Positions 46,254 through 58,686 of a stretch of DNA of 64,000 bases are shown here, piece after piece. Source of the stretch: Coprinellus micaceus (taxonomy: Eukaryota; Basidiomycota; Agaricomycetes; Agaricales; Psathyrellaceae); assembly GCA_951394405.1 (NCBI GenBank), contig OX596338.1, positions 3,286,001 through 3,350,000 of the forward strand, given 5' to 3'. The notes beneath the pieces were generated by a model. The model was not told the origin of the DNA, made no database searches, and was given only the letters and a program-made list of their open reading frames with translations. How positions within the stretch are numbered: position 1 is the stretch's first letter; each line of letters begins with the position of its first letter. The translations under genes were made by a program, and so were the position numbers.

Positions 46254-49200
46254 ATGGAGAATCCCCAGACAGCTGCATCTCTCTTTGGAGACGACCCCAC
46301 GTCTGACCCCTTCGCCGTCATTGGAACCGAAAGCGCCCAAGACACCACCGCTGCCGCCTCGACAGAAAATGACGACTTCTTTGCCTCGGGCGGGGAGGAT
46401 ACACAGTCGGACTATACGCCTTCGAGTGCTGCACAAGCCGCTTATGCAGCCTACGGCCAGCCTTCGACGACGTGGAACGCCCCGGTGACGACTGCTCAGC
46501 ACGATACTCGGTCGTATGAGACTGCACAGAGAGCTCACGAGGGTGCATATACCAATGGCTACAATGGTGCGTATCGCTTCGGATGAGCGTTCCATTTGGT
46601 TTGACTGCGTATTTTAGCACCTGCGACTTCCCACTATCAGCCGACCCAACCCGCAGTGCAATACACGCCGTCAAGCTATGCGCCCCAGGCATCACAACCT
46701 GCGACGACATATGCGCCGCCCACCCATGCGACAGACAGACATGCCCCAGCAGCATCGTCTACCGCGGCCCCGGCGTACGATTACAGTGCATACAGCCAAC
46801 CAAGCAATCAGTCACAGTACGCTTCGACATACGGGACGCCGTCGTATTCAGCACCCCAAACCAACTACTCTACGCCAGCACCGGTTGCGCCTGCTCACCC
46901 TACTATTCCTGCTCCCCCGAAGGTTTCAAAGCCGCTAGAGCGACCTAAAATTTCGAATGCATACGACCCGCCGTTGTTACCGACGAAGCCAAGGAAGGCC
47001 TCGCGTGGTACCCCAGCGACGACCTACAATGCGTACGGGCAATACGGCGCTTACCAGCCTCAGATTACTTCGCCGACGTTCCCTCCAGGTCCGCCTGCAA
47101 GAGCGACCCCTCCCCCACCGCCTGCGAGGGCGACCCCGCCACCTGCCAGAGAGACACCTCCACCGGGATCGTTGAGAATGGGCATGGGTCTACCTCCCAT
47201 GCAAGCCAGAGCGACACCCCCACCTCCCCGGGGACCTCCCTTGCAAGCCAGGGCTACACCCCCACCTCGAGCACCCCCTGTGCAAGCTAGGGCCACACCT
47301 CCACCTCCTCGAGCACCCCCTTCACATGCCAGGGCTACTCCACCTCCCCCTAGGGCGCCTTCGACGACATATGCCCCTCCGAATGTGTACGCGAATAACA
47401 CGGGCCACTCCACTTATGCGCCCCCTACCGTTCAGCACATTGAACAACCGGCGGCCGTTAGCGATTCTGCCCACTCATATGGCCCACCTACGCACCATCC
47501 TGCAAGCGTTCCATCTCCCAGGGTCGCATCACACCATGCTCCGGTGCATAGTCCTCCAAAGACTCTGAATGAAGTTCACAGCTGGTCACAGGAGGAGAAC
47601 GCAACCGCCCATGCATTTGACATTGGCTTAGACTCGTATGGTTATACTCCTGCTCATGAAGACTCTCAGGCACCAGATCCCGAAGGGGGCGCAGATGAAG
47701 TGACGACTGAAGAGGTTCCAGAGAGTAAGGAGGCAACAACGGGTCAGGGTGACTCGGCAGCTCAACCTCTACTTGATACATCGTCTGCAGCTTTCTTCGA
47801 CGAGTTCCCCAGTGAGGGGCCGTCGGAGGTACAACACGACGAGTCACAACCACCGCACTCCGCCGCCGCCGGGTCGACCCATGTTGAAGAGGAGGAACCT
47901 TTGGACGCTGAGGGGGGACCTTCATATGATTCATATGAGCCATCGCATATAGAGCGGGTCGATTCGCCGGCGAAGGAAGTGGAAACGGAAGCCTTACCTT
48001 ACGAACCGCCCTCTGAAGCCGGCCCGATTTCAGACCCTTACGTGCCGCCGCCCGCTTCCTATGCCCCTGCACCTGGTACGGAAAGGTCATATTTGCCTAC
48101 CCCCGCAGCTGCATCGCATAACCCGCCTGTTGTTGCTGCGCCCTCGAATGCATACGCTCCTCCAGCGAACCCTTACGCTCCCGTTCAACATACCGAACGG
48201 GCGTACTCACCTGCACCCGCGCCCTCAGCATACGGTCCTCCAGCTGTCGCAGTTAAACCTTCAGATCTATATGCCAACTCCTACACTCAAGTTCAGCCGA
48301 CGACGAGATCGTACTCTCCAGCGCCAGCGCAGCCCTCGTCGACTTACGAGCAGCCCCCTCGCAGGCCTTATTCTCCCCCTGCCGCGTTCAAGCGACCAGA
48401 AATGACAGCGAAGTCGGTCCCCTCTGCATACGACCCTCCTGTAGTCCCTGCTGCCCGACAAGTTGTCTCCCCTCCTCCAGCCAGAAAGCCTACTGCACCT
48501 GTGTCATACGACCCTCCGACTATACCTCCAGCTCGATCAGTTATCTCTCCACCTCTTCGGAGAGATACTGCCCCTGTTTCGTACGACCCCCCTATCATCC
48601 CGCCATCTCGCAGCATCATCTCTCCTCCGCCCGCACGGGGCAATACCTTGCAGAGGGATAGGTCGTTCACTAATGGGTCTGTGGTCGAGCAATCGTCCTA
48701 TAGCACCTATGCGCCTGTGCACCCCGTCCCGCTTCCTCAACCCACCTTGTCTGGAGGTTATGAGCCAGCTCCCCTCGCTGCCTCGGAGTCATCAACTAGC
48801 TTTGGTCTGTATAATCCTCCTCCAGCTCAAGGCCCAGGGTCTCCACCCACGCAAACTCTACACGCCCCGACATCAACGGTATACGCTCCTTCTCCATCCC
48901 TCCTCGGCTCAAATGATCCCCTCTCGCGCACCTCGGCACGGGCTCCTCTCGTCACCTTTGGGTTTGGTGGAAGAATGGTGACGTGTTTCCACGGCACTGG
49001 TACGCTCAGCACCGGGTATGACGTCGCGCTCACCAGCCGCAATACCACCTCGGTGAAGATCCACGTACTGAACAAGCTCCTCCCGAAGAGCGTCCTTGAG
49101 CATTCGGAGGTGTCTTTCGCTGGGCCTCTGTTCCCTGATGCGGGCAATGCGTCTATCGCGCTGGTTAGAGCTACGACCTCGGCGGGAGCGAAGGGGAAGA

Positions 49201-52200
49201 AGGCGAAGGTGTCAAAATACCTCGAGGATCGGGCTGCGGAGATCAGTCAGGGTTTGGCCTATCTGGGTGATCAAGAAAGGAAGTCTTCTGAAGCTAAGCT
49301 TGCTTTGATTAGCGTCTTGAAGGTTATGGTGGATAACGATGGCCAGCTTTTGGGAGGGTGAGCCGCGCTTGCAATATTTCTGGACATTTTTAACATGGCT
49401 TTGTGTAGATCTCAAACAGAGACCGCGGTTAGGAAAGCGTTGTTGCCTGATCGCACCACCGGGGGAGATGCCCAGGCCGCAGACATGGGGTCTCCAACCA
49501 TGTACCCCATTGGAATCGGTTCCGTTGTGGAACCGTCCGAGACGCCAATCTCCGTCACGACCCTGACCTCCACGGCTTTGAACAAGATTGAGGAGCTTCT
49601 CATCCGGGGCGAGCGGAAACAGGCCTATACCTACGCTCTTGACCACAAGTTGTGGGCACACGCCATGATCATTGCGAGTAGCATCGACAAGGAGGCGTGG
49701 AAGGAGGTCGTGAACGACTTCCTGCACACCGAACTTGCTCCAAACGAACCCCCTAATTCTGCTGCACTCTCGGGGTCTCGCTCGGGTTCAAAATCGTCAG
49801 CTCACCTGGAGAGTTTGCGCGCTGCGTACAGTCTTTATTCAGGCCAAGGGTCTGCTTCCGGTTGGTTTTTTTCTTACATTCCATTCGGCCTTGATGTCCT
49901 GACCTCGCCTTTAGTCAAGGAGCTCGTTCCTACCAAACTTCTGTCTCTCACTAGTGGATTGCAAGCTCCTGGGTTGGTTAACCTGATGGCTCCCTCAACG
50001 ACGCCGAGAACGCCCGCTTTCCCGATGACGCCTGGGTTCCCTATGACGCCTGGCATTCCACCAGCTGCATCTGTTACACCATCCGTTGCGCCTGCATCGT
50101 TGTCGCAGTGGAGAGAAGCTCTTGCGATGATGATGTCGTCGCCCCTTTCCCAAGACGCTTCTTCTGCGCTGACTGCATTGGGAGACCAGTTGCTGAGCTA
50201 CGGTTGGGTTGAAGCGGCACATACCTGGTTCGTTGGCTTCTTCATTCAATCGACGCGCTGTAACTCATTTTCCGTTCTCTTCCAGCTACCTACTTTCTCC
50301 TCAAACCTCGATTCTCGGTGGTGTAGTCACTCCCCAGGCTCGGATCGTGTTGCTCGGCCACAAAGCGCCCCTTCAGTCGCACCTGTTCTCCAAAGATCCC
50401 GACGCAGTCATCTTCTCTGAAATTCTCGAGTTCGCTCTGTCGTTAGTGCCAGTTGCAAAGGGCCAAGATCCATTCACCGGCCTCTCTCATCTTCAAGCCT
50501 ATCGCCTCATGCGCGCCACCCAAATTGCCGAGACTGGGGACATCAAGCTCGCTAACCAGTACTGCGAGGCGATCTCTGCGTCCCTTAGCAAGCCATCTCC
50601 CTACTTCAACTCGACGTTCGCCAACCAGCTTCGCTTGCTCATCGACAGGATTAATGGCGTCGCGCATTCCGAGAAGTCGAACTCTTGGATTGGCAACAAG
50701 ATTAGCAAACCAAGCCTTGGGACTATCGGGAACTGGTTCGTTGACAAGCTTGTTACTGGCGACGAAGAAGGGGAGCACCAGGCAGAGGAAGAAATCAAAG
50801 AAGCCACCCAGCGGAAATCTGACGGGCCGTTCGCGCATTTCAGCAATATCTCGTCAAATACTCCGTCTGCGCGGTCTTCGCCCCAGCCTCAATTCAACGC
50901 CTACGCCCAGCTACCACAACGTACATCGTCGGCGATGGCTATGTCTTCGTCGTTCCTCCCTCCCCCCCAACCCATCGACAGAGCCAGCTCCGCTATGGAT
51001 TACAGGCAACAGCCAGGAGGAAACGGCGCTCCCCCAGCGTTCGCTGCATATGCAGGCGGGTATCACCCCAACCACAGTACTCCGGCCCTGGGAATCAACA
51101 CCGTTTCCCAGTACGCACCTCCCCAGCAACAAAATGCGTTCACTGGGCACGCGCGCCAGGAGTCTGTTAGTACGGACAACGGCAAGCCTTCGCCGCCGGA
51201 CAGTCAGGAACTCGAGACCCCCATCCAAACTCAAGGATCGTCATGGTGGGACTACAGCAGCCAGAACGCAGCCACACCGACCGCTGCGTCGTTCATGAAA
51301 GTCGACGAACCCATCGTGCCCAACTCCGCCGGCAGCAGTGGTTTTGTCTCACTCATGGACGCGCCGCAGTTTGGGTACCAACCCAAGTCGGCGTCGGCTC
51401 CTCCTCAGCAGACGCAGCAGCGGTATAATGACTTTGGGGACGATGATGATGATTTGGGGCTGGGGAATAGTAAGAAGAATAGTAGAATGCCGTCGCCTGC
51501 GGAAGAGGAGAGTCACGGTAGGCCTGAGCACCAGGCTAAGCAGGCTGCAGCGAGTTCGCCTGTTGAGTCGAAGCCTGCCGCAGCGGCTTCAGGGCAGAAC
51601 GGTATGTTCCCTGATTGAGTTCTGAATGGTCTACGGATGCTGACTGGAGTGAATCTGGTAGATACTTTAGGCCAACAGCAGCAGCAAAGTGGATGGCTGA
51701 GCAGATGGTGGAAGGGTGGGAATACCAGTGGGGATGGAACCGCCAAGGGTCCTGTCAAGGTAAACCTGGGTGAAGAGAACAGCTTCTACTACGACAAGGA
51801 TCTCAAGCGTTGGGTCAACAAGAAGGTAAGCATCCGAGAACCTTCTTATGTAACGCCGCACCTAACCATATCTTTTCTCACAGGCTGGAGCTGAGGAACC
51901 CAAGGCCGCCGCGCACCCTCCGCCCCCAAGGGCGGCAACGGCCTCCCCCTCTAAGTCAGGCCTCCGACCTACTCCACCTCCTCACAGCAGTACGGTACCA
52001 CCACCACCCAGGTCTTCTTCTGCAATGGGTCTTTCAAACCCACTGGACAACAGTGGTTCCGCGCCCCGGGTTCGATCGAATCTCGTGCCTTCAGGTATTG
52101 GCGGCGGTACGCCTCCGCCTGGCCCGCCTGTGGGTGGCAGCAGGCCTCCCTCTGTCGCACCTCCAGGCCATGGCCCGATGGGAGGGCCTCCTGTGAGCCG

Positions 52201-52276
52201 GCCTGGCTCGGTTGCTGCGAGGAAGAAGCCTATTCGCAATCGATATGTAGACGTGTTCCAAGGGGACGCAGCCTAG
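46254..52276 (+). CDS. SEC16: COPII coat assembly protein Sec16
   Basis: Sec16 is the scaffold that marks ER exit sites and organises COPII coat assembly. The start MENPQTAASLFGDDPTSDPF is at 46254. Residues 1-850 are Pro/Ala/Ser/Tyr-rich and disordered, with ARATPPPP and YDPP repeats. The central conserved domain begins at APLVTFGFGGRMVTCFHG, with VKIHVLNKLLPKS and AEISQGLAYLGDQERKSSE. The ACE1-type alpha-solenoid follows: LNKIEELLIRGERKQAYTYA, HKLWAHAMIIASSIDKEAW, LLGHKAPLQSHLFSKDPDAV, LQAYRLMRATQIAETGD. The C-terminal region includes KDLKRWVNKK and ends RNRYVDVFQGDAA at 52276. About 1,900 residues in about six exons, normal for fungal Sec16. One donor near 50229 (GTTCGT) is a weak consensus. 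Confidence 0.95.
47090..47365 (+). repeat. ARATPPPP tandem repeats in Sec16
   Basis: Seven or more imperfect units centred on ARATPPP(P) separated by PRAPP-type linkers (for example QARATPPPPRAPP, SHARATPPPPRAPS). They lie in the disordered N-terminal half, before the central domain. Poly-Pro spaced by Arg suggests SH3 or WW binding, which is inference. Confidence 0.75.
48424..48650 (+). repeat. YDPP(x)IPPxR three-unit repeat in Sec16
   Basis: Three units of about 26-28 codons, each with a YDPP core, then PPAR or PPSR, then ISPP or VSPP: SAYDPPVVPAARQVVSPP, SYDPPTIPPARSVISPP and SYDPPIIPPSRSIISPP. Units 2 and 3 are closest, so they look recently duplicated. Confidence 0.75.
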
Positions 52277-52442
52277 AGGTGATGATATACGACGCGTAGT
52301 TTTTCTTGGTTTTGTTTCACCCTTTCACCTCTATCTGATGTTTTCACGCCTCTCTCAAAGCTATTACGATTCATTAATGGATAATGTTCCCGGCTGTTTG
52401 TAACCACAATTGACGACAATCCTACAAGTACTACTCCCTCGT

Positions 52443-53642
52443 CTATAGGAAGAGTCGGTATGGGTACGCTGGAGAAAGTAGTGTGTGAGAGGTGTGTGGC
52501 GTTTGGAGAGGTAAATTGGAACATACCACGGTTTTTGACGCGGAAGAGCGATACCAGAACGGAGTAGATAATCATGATGACCGCAGTCCAGAGGTAGATC
52601 TGCATCCTCTGCTTTGCTGCGGATGTTTGCATGGGGACGACGACAGTGAGCATGACGAACGCCAGGCCCAACAATCCATCTAAAGTGGAAATCAGCAGTC
52701 AGAAGGGGAAAGTAGGTTAGACTTTACTCACAGACAAAAGCAATGACATGCACTTCTTGTCCATACTGGTTCGTGAAACCAGCAGCAATCCAACTGCCGT
52801 CCCTGCCAGTGTAAGGAGAGTGACGGATGCGAGTGAACATGTAGCCGCTGGTCATGACCAAACTGAGGATAATGCCCGCGAAGGCCCAGGTCCAGCGCGT
52901 GAGGAGGATGGGTGCAACAGCCCTGAGGAGGATGGCTGAGCCGATGACAGCACCAGCGGTCATGGTATATTTGGCCCAGTCGATGGGGTCCCTGTAGGGA
53001 ATGGGGATGGGAGTGAGCTTGGAGAGGTGTTGAGCGAGCGGCGCGGCGTCGAAACCACTAAACAGTTCAGTTAGCTCGAATGTAAGGGAGTTAAGGGCGT
53101 GGATGCGTACTCCTGGAAGTCGTATTTGGTGGGTGCTGTTCGGTCAGACTTGCGAGGACCTTCGGTTGCGGGGTATGCGAATACAACTGGGGCGGAGGCG
53201 AGGCCGAGCTGTGATAGTTTAGAACACGTTCCATGTTGATAACTGGTGTGCACGCACCTTCTGGAAGACTGTAGGAGCTTTGTCGAAGTCGAGAGTTGCG
53301 AAGAAGTGCTGCTCTCGCTTGTCAGCGGGAACAGATGACCAGGCCTTGGCTACCGAGTTGAACGCTGGGTCGAATTGTCTGTAGAAAGATGAGGTTTCCA
53401 AACTATAGGATTGTATATAGTACCCACTTGCAAGGCATACACCCCCTGTTACCCGCCATAGCAGTGAACTGGATAGTGGCCGACCATGTTCGCTTCTGTG
53501 ATGTCAGCGCATCGAACGTCTCGGCGTCGAGTGCGATAACACCATTTCCTGCAGCTGCGCGCTCCTTGAGCTCCTTCTGGCCAATCTTTTGAGCGTGCGC
53601 CAGTCCCAGACACAGGGCCAGGAGGTAGAAGAGGGACTTCAT
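52443..53642 (-). CDS. OST3: Oligosaccharyltransferase subunit Ost3/Ost6
   Basis: This subunit of the ER oligosaccharyltransferase holds acceptor proteins through a thioredoxin-like lumenal domain. The start MKSLFYLLALCLGLAHAQ at 53642 is a signal peptide. The thioredoxin fold has GNRGCMPCKQFDPAFNSV, a CxxC redox site, then QHFFATLDFDKAPTVFQKLG and SAPVVFAYPAT. Four membrane helices follow, including GAVIGSAILLRAVAPILL, WTWAFAGIILSLVMTSGYMF and YLWTAVIMIIYSVLVSLF. It ends RAYPYRLFL at 52443. About 315 residues in about five exons. Ost3 and Ost6 cannot be told apart here. The gene starts 127 bp from PIK1, pointing away. Confidence 0.93.
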
Positions 53643-53769
53643 GGCGGGAGGAGTAGAGAGACGGATTGGGCGACGTGTCGATTCGCGTGGTCGAATAAGG
53701 CAGGCGCGTGACTGTTGCAGCCTGGAAATCTTGTGCCAGACGCCCCGCACCGAGTTGGCTGCAGCCTTG
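53643..53769. promoter_or_regulatory. 127-bp divergent promoter, OST3 / PIK1
   Basis: The ATG of OST3 (minus, 53642) and PIK1 (plus, 53770) are separated by only 127 bp, so both leaders and core promoters must share this stretch. No TATA box is visible. Confidence 0.6.
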
Positions 53770-56700
53770 ATGTCCTCCCATGCCCTTCTCCTCCGTCTCT
53801 TCCTCTCGCCCTCCTTCTTCTCCGTACATGTCGCCCTCAAGTACCTTCTCGTCTACGCAGATAACATCGGCATCACCTACTACCTCACCCACCGTCTCAA
53901 GGAGCTAGAAGTCCAGGAACTCACTGACGTATGGGGTTTTGTATGGTGAATTGGTCCTCGGATATAATCAGGAGGTCCAACTTATGCGGCCATAGTCATC
54001 TCCTCATTACCCGTCCAACAAAGTCCCGAGCACTGGAGTGTTTCGTCGTCGACACGGCTCAACGGTCGACACACATTGCCCTCATTGTGCGTAATCAAAG
54101 CGATGGAACGAGGCCTTGCCAGTGACGATCCACCACAGACACTATGGTTCATGCAAGCCGCCCTCAACGATCTCGGTGCCTCACGACGCGATTCGCCCTC
54201 GTTTGCCGTATGCCAGCGTGTGTCGCTGAAGTGCCATGAAATCATCTTCAGCGACCTCACCTCGGCTAACGCTGGGCCGTACTCTGGATCCGGAGGCAGC
54301 GTCCTCTCAAGACTTCGGAGGAGGAAAATTAAGCACCACGCAGAACCAGTCCTGGTTGGAATTGGAGCTTTGCTTGCCGGTGCACCTGGCCTCCCTCTGT
54401 TAACCACCTACATGGGCCAAGTTGCGATCGACCAAGGCAGAGCGGAAGATGAAGCTAACCCCCGAGGCCCATCGAAAGCAAGCGTCGATGACGATTTCGC
54501 GCCGCCACAATCATCTCCTCCCCGATCCGTCGTCGATGAAGACGAACAAGAAGATCCTGAAACACCATCCTCCGAGGGCCCCGACACACCAACGCTATTC
54601 TCCCAGAAGACTCCTACCATCCCGAAATCCAAGCTATTAATAAGGCGGCAGACTGTTGCAGGGGCACAAACCGTCCCTGCACTACCCCTGCACTTACGAA
54701 CGAAACGCAAATCTAGAGCTTCAACTGACGACCCATTAGGCCAACTCGACGCTGAACAGCATTCCACTACTCCATACCAATCCTCACCGTCTATACCCTC
54801 AGCCATGTTTTCAGCTCGTACACCTTTCTCCGCCATGATCAACCCAGCAGACCTACTCCTAGATAAGTACGATGAAGATACACAATCACAGCTACTCCGC
54901 AATCACTTTTGTCTCTTAGAGGTCAGTATACTTCGAACCCGGCGTCCTTCGGTTTATTGAAATGGTTACAGGTCCAATTCCTACTTCATCTAGAGAGCGT
55001 CTGTAACCGCCTTCTGATCGTTCCGCGACCTGCTCGTGTCAGTGCACTGCGAGCGGAGCTGACGGCTCTGAATCACAAGCTACCTGCAGAGGTTTGTCTG
55101 CCCCTCTGGTGTCCCGGATCGGATACTGCGAGAAGCGATAATTCTCCACATCCTCACCACCGCATCGTCCGAATACCTCCAGGCGAGAGCGTTGTCTTGA
55201 ACTCGGCAGAACGTGCACCTTTTCTCCTTCTCGTCGAAGTTCTTCACGATGACCTTGACTTCGACCCCGCGAAGAAGTCTAACAAGGACGTCCTACGCAA
55301 TATCGTTCGCAAGGAAGCCGACAAGGGATTCCCGGGTGGAGAATCAACACCCCTTCCCTCAGCCCAGTTCAGCAATCGTTCTGGCGCCTCTTCTCACGAT
55401 CTCGATGTCGCGAGTGGGCCCTCAGATCAGCCAGAGCCCTCTACTTCCCTGTCCGTTGTTCCCCCAACCCCCATCCCACCAGAACCCGAGGACGAAGAGA
55501 TCGATCTCGTTGAGCAGCTCTACGGGAACGACCAGCCGCTCAGCAAGATGATTGACTTTTCGGAATCCATCGTTCTACCACCAACGCCCAAGAACAAAGA
55601 ACTTGACCTTGCTGCCTGGTCAAGGACTCCACCTATTCCTCAATCTGCCTCAGGCTTTGGGACACCCCACTCCCGGTCCCCATCTCGCATTGGGCTTGAA
55701 AGATCGAACTCTACGCCCCTTACGTCTTCTTCATCAACGCCAGAGAATAGCAGTCGAGATGGACCTTCAGCGTCGAGTAGTAGTAAGATGCTCTCCTTGG
55801 ACGAGTACTCTGAGCGTATGCGGACTGCAGCCATCATGTTGGCCCAGCTCAACGAAGGTGGGAGAGGCGGGCCTGTATCAGCCTCCCCTCGTCCCGACGG
55901 TCAAGGCGACGGGTCTAGTAAGCCGCATCCTCCTCTCCGCCAAAGTTTAGTGTTTGAACTTACGCCGCAGATATGAGACGCTCAATGTCCAACGGAGGCG
56001 AGATGTCCCAGCAGCAATATGTGACGCCCGGTCGCCTAAAGCTGAACAATGTCGAGACCTCGGCTATTCGAGATCGGATTATGAAGGAGATGCTGGCGTT
56101 GGAGGAGGAGCGGGTGGCGAGGATGCAGGAGGGAGACTCGGTGATGGTGAGCCAGATGGGTGAGATGAGTGGGAGTTCGAAAACGATGGAGGATGAGAGT
56201 ATCATTCGCCGGGAGCTCAACAAGGTTGACCCGTCTGCGGTTGTGTTTAGTGAGTCGTGGGCTGCAAAGAAGGTATTGTCAATGTCTCCTGAACAAATAC
56301 GTCGTAGTTCTGATGAACATTCGCAGAGTCGAATACGGCAGAATTCACCCTATGGACACCTAGCCCGTTGGGATTGCATGTCCGTCATCGTCAAGACAGG
56401 CGGCGACCTTCGGCAAGAACAACTCGCTGTTCAACTCATCCGTGAATTCCAAGCCATCTGGGCAGAGGAGAAGTCTGGTTGCTGGGTTAAGCAGTACGTG
56501 ATTTCTTTAGAGTATCTTTCCCCTGTCGCTCACTCGATCTCTAGCTTCCGGATAATGATCACAGGTAGTAGCTCTGGTCTCATCGAGACGATCAAAGACG
56601 CCGTCTCGATTCATTCTATCAAGAAGGCGGAATATGCCAAGCGCCTTGCGGAGGGCCGCCTGGGGCATGTCACATTGCTGGATCACTTCAAATCCGTGAG

Positions 56701-57405
56701 CACTGGTCATTCTTCGACAACTTCCTGATATTAATCGTGCCTTGCAGACCTACGGCGACCCTTCATCAGCCAAGTTCGCTCGAGCTCAACGGAACTTCGC
56801 CAAGTCACTTGCAGGATACTCCCTCGTTACCTTCCTCCTCCAAGTGAAGGATCGGCACAACGGCAACATCCTGCTTGATAGGGATGGACACCTTATCCAC
56901 ATCGACTTTGGGTTCATCCTAAGTAATACCCCTGGAAACATTGGGTTTGAAGCTGCTCCGTTCAAGTTCCCACCAGAATATCTGGAAGTACTTGGAGGCG
57001 CCGAAGGACCCGCGTTCTTGGAGTTCAAGAGGTTGTTTAGGGAGGGGTTCGAGGCTGCTAGGAAGCACTGCGACAGGATTATCACTTTGGTCGAGTTGAT
57101 GCAGCGAGGTATGCTCTGCTGCCAGTGAATGAAGTCTCGCAAAAGCTAACAAATCTCTACCAGAATCCGCTCTACCCTGCTTCGCAATATACGGCGACCA
57201 GACGGCTACCCAGCTCAGAGACAGATTCCAGCCGACACTTACGCACTCTTTGGTTGGCGACCACGTCGAGCGTCTCATTACCGCATCAATAGGCTCTCAT
57301 TGGACGAGGTTATACGACTCGGTATGTGTCCCATTTAGCTCTCCCTTGAGTCCCTCGGCTGATCCCCCTTTTCAGTTCCAGTACTATTCCCAGTCAATTC
57401 TATAA
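53770..57405 (+). CDS. PIK1: Phosphatidylinositol 4-kinase Pik1 (PI4K-beta type)
   Basis: It makes PI4P at the Golgi, needed for secretion. The start MSSHALLLRLFLSPSFFSVH is at 53770. The lipid-kinase helical (PIK) domain has NIGITYYLTHRLKELEVQEL, then DVWGFVCHLLITRPTKSRA and QRSTHIALITLWFMQAALND, joined over two very short introns (53946-53995, 50 bp; 54087-54138, 52 bp). A long Ser/Pro-rich middle follows, and the beta-type block APFLLLVEVLHDDLDFDP. The kinase core has SVIVKTGGDLRQEQLAVQLI, catalytic loop VKDRHNGNILLD and DFG-like HIDFGFILSNTPGN. The C-terminus is TRLYDSFQYYSQSIL. About 1,080 residues, normal for fungal Pik1. Confidence 0.96.
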
Positions 57406-57727
57406 TGTTCTATACCCACACTTACGCCATAACTGAGGGACCTTGCACGGAAACGACCTCTCAGGCACCCTGGGGATGGCCACGCGACGCGGTTCTATAA
57501 ATGGGTAAAATGAAAACACGTGCTATTCACGGGGTTTTGCCGCCGTGTTGCCGCCGTCATCCGATCGGCATCCCCAACGCATCAGGGCTCGCAAGACCAA
57601 AAGTATCTCGAGTCGAGGAAGTCAAAATGTGGTGTAAACTAGTGCAAGCCAACTACATACATCGTGAAATCGTCACAGTCAGTCGTAAACAATAACCAGA
57701 GCCCTCAATAACCCAAAGATCTATACA
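57406..57727. other. Intergenic, 322 bp, between convergent 3' ends
   Basis: It lies between the stops of PIK1 and CHO1, which face each other, so it should hold both 3' UTRs. The open frame at 57501-57695 has no family resemblance. Confidence 0.45.
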
Positions 57728-58560
57728 TTAGAGTTTTGGCACGCGCAGTGTCTTGCTGACCATTGCAGCAGCCCATAACCCAAAGATCACGCTGACAACG
57801 TGCAATTCTCCCCGACCGCCAGGGTTTCCCCATATAACGATGGTTCCCCAAGGTAGTCCTTGCTGCCCTTCAATCCAGCCGTTCTTTGTCCAGTATGACA
57901 GAACCGCCACGAGCCCCAATGACGAAGGGATGGGGAGACCCTCGAAGTATTTGGCCTTGCCCTTTTCTTTAGGAATGAGGGCGACCGTTGCGTTGAAGCG
58001 GGCCAGGCGAGCGAGGCCACAGCAGATGAACCCAGCCAAGACGACGGTGTCGAGGTATGTCCGGAGTCCACAGACGAAGGCAAGGAGTGCTGGAGCGACT
58101 CCGAAAGAAATCTAGGGATGCTCCGGTTTAGGTGGTGGGGACTGCCGAAAAAGCTTAATAGTACGTACCAAGTCTGCCAAGCTGTCCAACTCCTGTCCAA
58201 GCAAACTACTCGACTTCCTCCATCGCGCAACCTTGCCGTCGAAGAAGTCGAACATGAGTCCGGCTAATGGGAAGCCCAGAGCGGACCATAGGTAGTCGAT
58301 ATCGTTCGTGACGAGATAGTGCGCCGATGAGAACACAGAGAAGGATCCGCAAACGCCGTTCATGATTGTAACGAGATCGGCAAGTCGGAAATTCCTGGAG
58401 ATTCATGCCGAACATTGTCAGTGTTCCTTGTCCGTCATGGAACATCTAGCAAGACTACGTACCTGACGAGCGAGAAATGCCCATCAGTATCCTCATATTG
58501 GTGGAGGATATCCTCTTGCTTCTGCTTCTCGGTCTTGGTGGAAGATTTTCGTTGGGACAT
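57728..58560 (-). CDS. CHO1: CDP-diacylglycerol-serine O-phosphatidyltransferase
   Basis: It makes phosphatidylserine from CDP-diacylglycerol and serine in the ER. The start MSQRKSSTKTEKQKQEDILH at 58560 is a hydrophilic N-terminus. Helices then carry the CDP-alcohol phosphotransferase motif with perfect spacing: DGKVARWRKSSSLLGQELD followed by SLAD, that is DGxxARx8Gx3Dx3D. Further blocks are VVLAGFICCGLARLARFNAT, EKGKAKYFEGLPIPSSLGL and VSVIFGLWAAAMVSKTLRVP. It ends RVPKL at 57728. About 235 residues in three exons, the usual short fungal form. The PRI2 stop lies only 126 bp upstream, so its promoter is compact. Confidence 0.95.
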
Positions 58561-58686
58561 GGTGGTCAACTTTTGGAGACGTGGAGTTGGACAATGTTAT
58601 TCAAGACGCCTAATTGCTACGCTACAAGTCCTTTCAAGGCCCGACAATCACGTGCCAAGGATGATTTACAGGGGCTTTCGCCGTAC

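Noticed and set aside
57501..57695. 64-codon plus-strand frame between PIK1 and CHO1
   Set aside because: No motif, and it sits between two convergent 3' ends.
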